A stretch of 6,163 nucleotides of DNA, taken from NCBI GenBank assembly GCA_016764835.1, contig JAESRD010000178.1:1-6163 (forward strand). Reading direction: 5' to 3'. The notes beneath the pieces are model-generated. The model was not told the origin of the DNA. It made no database searches and saw nothing but the letters and a program-made list of their open reading frames with translations. A program made the position numbers and the translations under genes. Below, piece after piece: positions 6,086 to 6,163 of this stretch. The DNA comes from Paracoccaceae bacterium. Lineage in GTDB: Bacteria > Pseudomonadota > Alphaproteobacteria > Rhodobacterales > Rhodobacteraceae. Positions within the stretch are counted from its first letter, which is position 1, and each line of letters opens with the position of its first letter.

Positions 6086-6163
6086 GAATGGGGGGATTCA
6101 TGTTGTTAATCCAGCGTGATAGTAGCTGGCGGTGATGAGCAGCTGGACACCCACGACTTACAA
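6068..6163. mobile_element. Probable IS5-family (IS903-like) insertion sequence end, running off the window
   Basis: The element is called from the 18-base terminal sequence at 6068-6085 and from the loss of leucine-pathway homology at that point. The following 78 bases hold no open frame I recognise on either strand; on the reverse strand there is a short frame after a stop, and on the forward strand only a 12-codon ATG frame at 6099. That fits the noncoding margin or the extreme 3' end of a transposase gene. The orientation of the element cannot be determined. Confidence 0.5.

Overview
The window is a decaying leucine/isovalerate catabolism (liu-type) locus between two different insertion-sequence ends. 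Protein similarity and gene order (acyl-CoA synthetase, isovaleryl-CoA dehydrogenase, then the beta and alpha subunits of methylcrotonyl-CoA carboxylase, all on the + strand) suggest a proteobacterium, most likely an alphaproteobacterium. The lineage is inferred from remembered family sequences, not from a search. The density of lesions and IS remnants suggests a genome under relaxed selection, such as a host-associated or recently bottlenecked strain.

Layout. 1-160 is the right end of an IS3-family element: the last 32 codons of its transposase and a terminal inverted repeat ending in TCA. Directly after it, about 161-899 is the C-terminal half of an amidase-signature hydrolase whose catalytic N-terminal half is missing. 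911-2521 is an AMP-dependent acyl-CoA synthetase pseudogene with two frameshifts, two nonsense codons and an internal deletion. 2573-3736 is isovaleryl-CoA dehydrogenase, the only full-length gene that looks intact. 3736-5339 is the carboxyltransferase (beta) subunit of methylcrotonyl-CoA carboxylase, with a nonsense codon, a frameshift, several substitutions at motif glycines and a lost stop codon. 5349-6003 is a remnant of the biotin-dependent alpha subunit, reduced to about one third of its usual length; both the ATP-grasp core and the biotin attachment site are gone. 6004-6066 may hold the degraded start of a hydroxymethylglutaryl-CoA lyase gene. From about 6068 a second IS end begins (IS5/IS903-like terminal repeat) and runs off the window.

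How the genes worked together. In the intact pathway the synthetase would activate a short or branched acid to its CoA ester. The dehydrogenase converts isovaleryl-CoA to 3-methylcrotonyl-CoA, the two-subunit carboxylase makes 3-methylglutaconyl-CoA, and a hydratase and HMG-CoA lyase finish to acetoacetate and acetyl-CoA. Here only the dehydrogenase could still work, so the locus alone would stop at 3-methylcrotonyl-CoA.

I found no new biological system. The value of the window is a readable record of operon decay. Two long open frames (3942-5483 and 5495-5860) look like genes but are products of a lost stop codon and frameshifts. I saw no tRNA, rRNA, CRISPR array, riboswitch or clear terminator.
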